A stretch of 64,000 nucleotides of DNA from Parahaliea aestuarii. GTDB lineage: Bacteria; Pseudomonadota; Gammaproteobacteria; Pseudomonadales; Halieaceae. The stretch lies in assembly GCF_008064635.1 (NCBI RefSeq), contig NZ_VRYZ01000005.1, forward strand, positions 327,755 through 391,754. Direction: 5' to 3'. The notes under the pieces were generated by a model. The model saw only the letters and a program-made list of their open reading frames with translations, ran no database searches and was not told the DNA's origin. The position numbers and the translations under genes are program-made. Shown here piece after piece: positions 63,860 through 64,000 of this stretch (within the stretch, counting starts at the first letter, position 1; each line of letters opens with the position of its first letter).

Positions 63860-63871
63860 CCACCGCGGTGG
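63860..63871. repeat. 12-bp perfect palindrome
   Basis: CCACCGCGGTGG reads the same on both strands; it sits 20 bases before the first of the 23-bp-spaced repeats and may belong to the same element end. Confidence 0.4.
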
Positions 63872-63891
63872 TTTGCGTATACCGCTGAAGT

Positions 63892-63946
63892 CTGCCACCC
63901 ATTCCATTTGAAGGCTGCCACCCGGACCGGAGCAAAGCTGCCACCC
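63892..63946 (-). mobile_element. Possible IS21-family terminus (three spaced repeats)
   Basis: CTGCCACCC (GGTGGCAG on the other strand) occurs at 63892, 63915 and 63938, exactly 23 bases apart. Regularly spaced terminal repeats that bind the transposase are typical of IS21-like elements, and the sequence is like ends I remember from that family. The element would continue past the window; no transposase gene is visible, so the call is tentative. Confidence 0.4.
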
Positions 63947-64000
63947 ATCGGAGCGTAGCGACGCGGGGTTTGCATTGTTACTCGGAAGCCGTGGTGTCCG

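Noticed and set aside
1..64000. tRNA, rRNA or CRISPR array
   Set aside because: No cloverleaf, rRNA-like or regularly spaced repeat-spacer structure was noticed; a tRNAscan or CRISPR search would settle it.

Overview
The window is about 62% GC by eye, densely coded, and carries a typical gammaproteobacterial core: the mltD-gloB / methyltransferase-rnhA-dnaQ block, nfuA, nhaB, nudC, sohB, kefC-like and sbcDC. Together with a periplasmic cis/trans fatty acid isomerase, a P450, a Baeyer-Villiger monooxygenase, paired acyl-CoA dehydrogenases, a TonB receptor and DUF1592/DUF1552 proteins, this suggests a marine, hydrophobic-compound-degrading gammaproteobacterium of the Halieaceae (OM60/NOR5) kind. 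The taxon is inference; there is no rRNA, tRNA or CRISPR array in the window.

Layout. 1-31.4 kb is mostly housekeeping: 5' part of metH, nfuA, DAHP synthase, an AddB/AddA-like nuclease-helicase pair, an LLM oxidoreductase, a sirtuin, rlmG-mltD-gloB facing a methyltransferase-rnhA-dnaQ operon, nhaB, nudC, sohB, a KefC-type antiporter, cti with a small membrane ORF, a TRIC/YicG-type channel, sbcD-sbcC, a Tag-family glycosylase, then an Xre-RES toxin-antitoxin pair. 31.4-36.4 kb holds a DUF4124 protein, a P450, an outer-membrane barrel, an Aer-like chemoreceptor and a 0.5-kb gene-poor stretch.

36.4-62.5 kb is a catabolic island: esterase, quinone oxidoreductase-like MDR, Baeyer-Villiger monooxygenase, SDR, a TetR regulator with a histone-H1-like tail, a minus-strand operon (acyl-CoA ligase, CaiB CoA-transferase, two acyl-CoA dehydrogenases, enoyl-CoA hydratase), a plus-strand operon (VOC protein, Dabb protein, SDR, enoyl-CoA hydratase), a TonB receptor, a membrane-anchored GH106-type rhamnosidase, a MaoC hydratase, and a DUF1592-DUF1552-unknown operon. 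The gene set fits uptake of a glycosylated or lipophilic ring compound, deglycosylation, ring oxygenation, ester opening, CoA activation and beta-oxidation. The substrate cannot be read from the sequence.

The most interesting signal is a shared AT-rich 14-bp palindrome (consensus ACTTAT-NN-ATAAGT) found in the promoter regions of at least five transcription units of the island, including that of the TetR gene itself. It points to one local regulon tying the DUF1592/DUF1552 operon and the TonB receptor to the acyl-CoA genes. The right edge has a DegT-family protein with His in place of the PLP lysine, then three 23-bp-spaced repeats resembling an IS21-type terminus.
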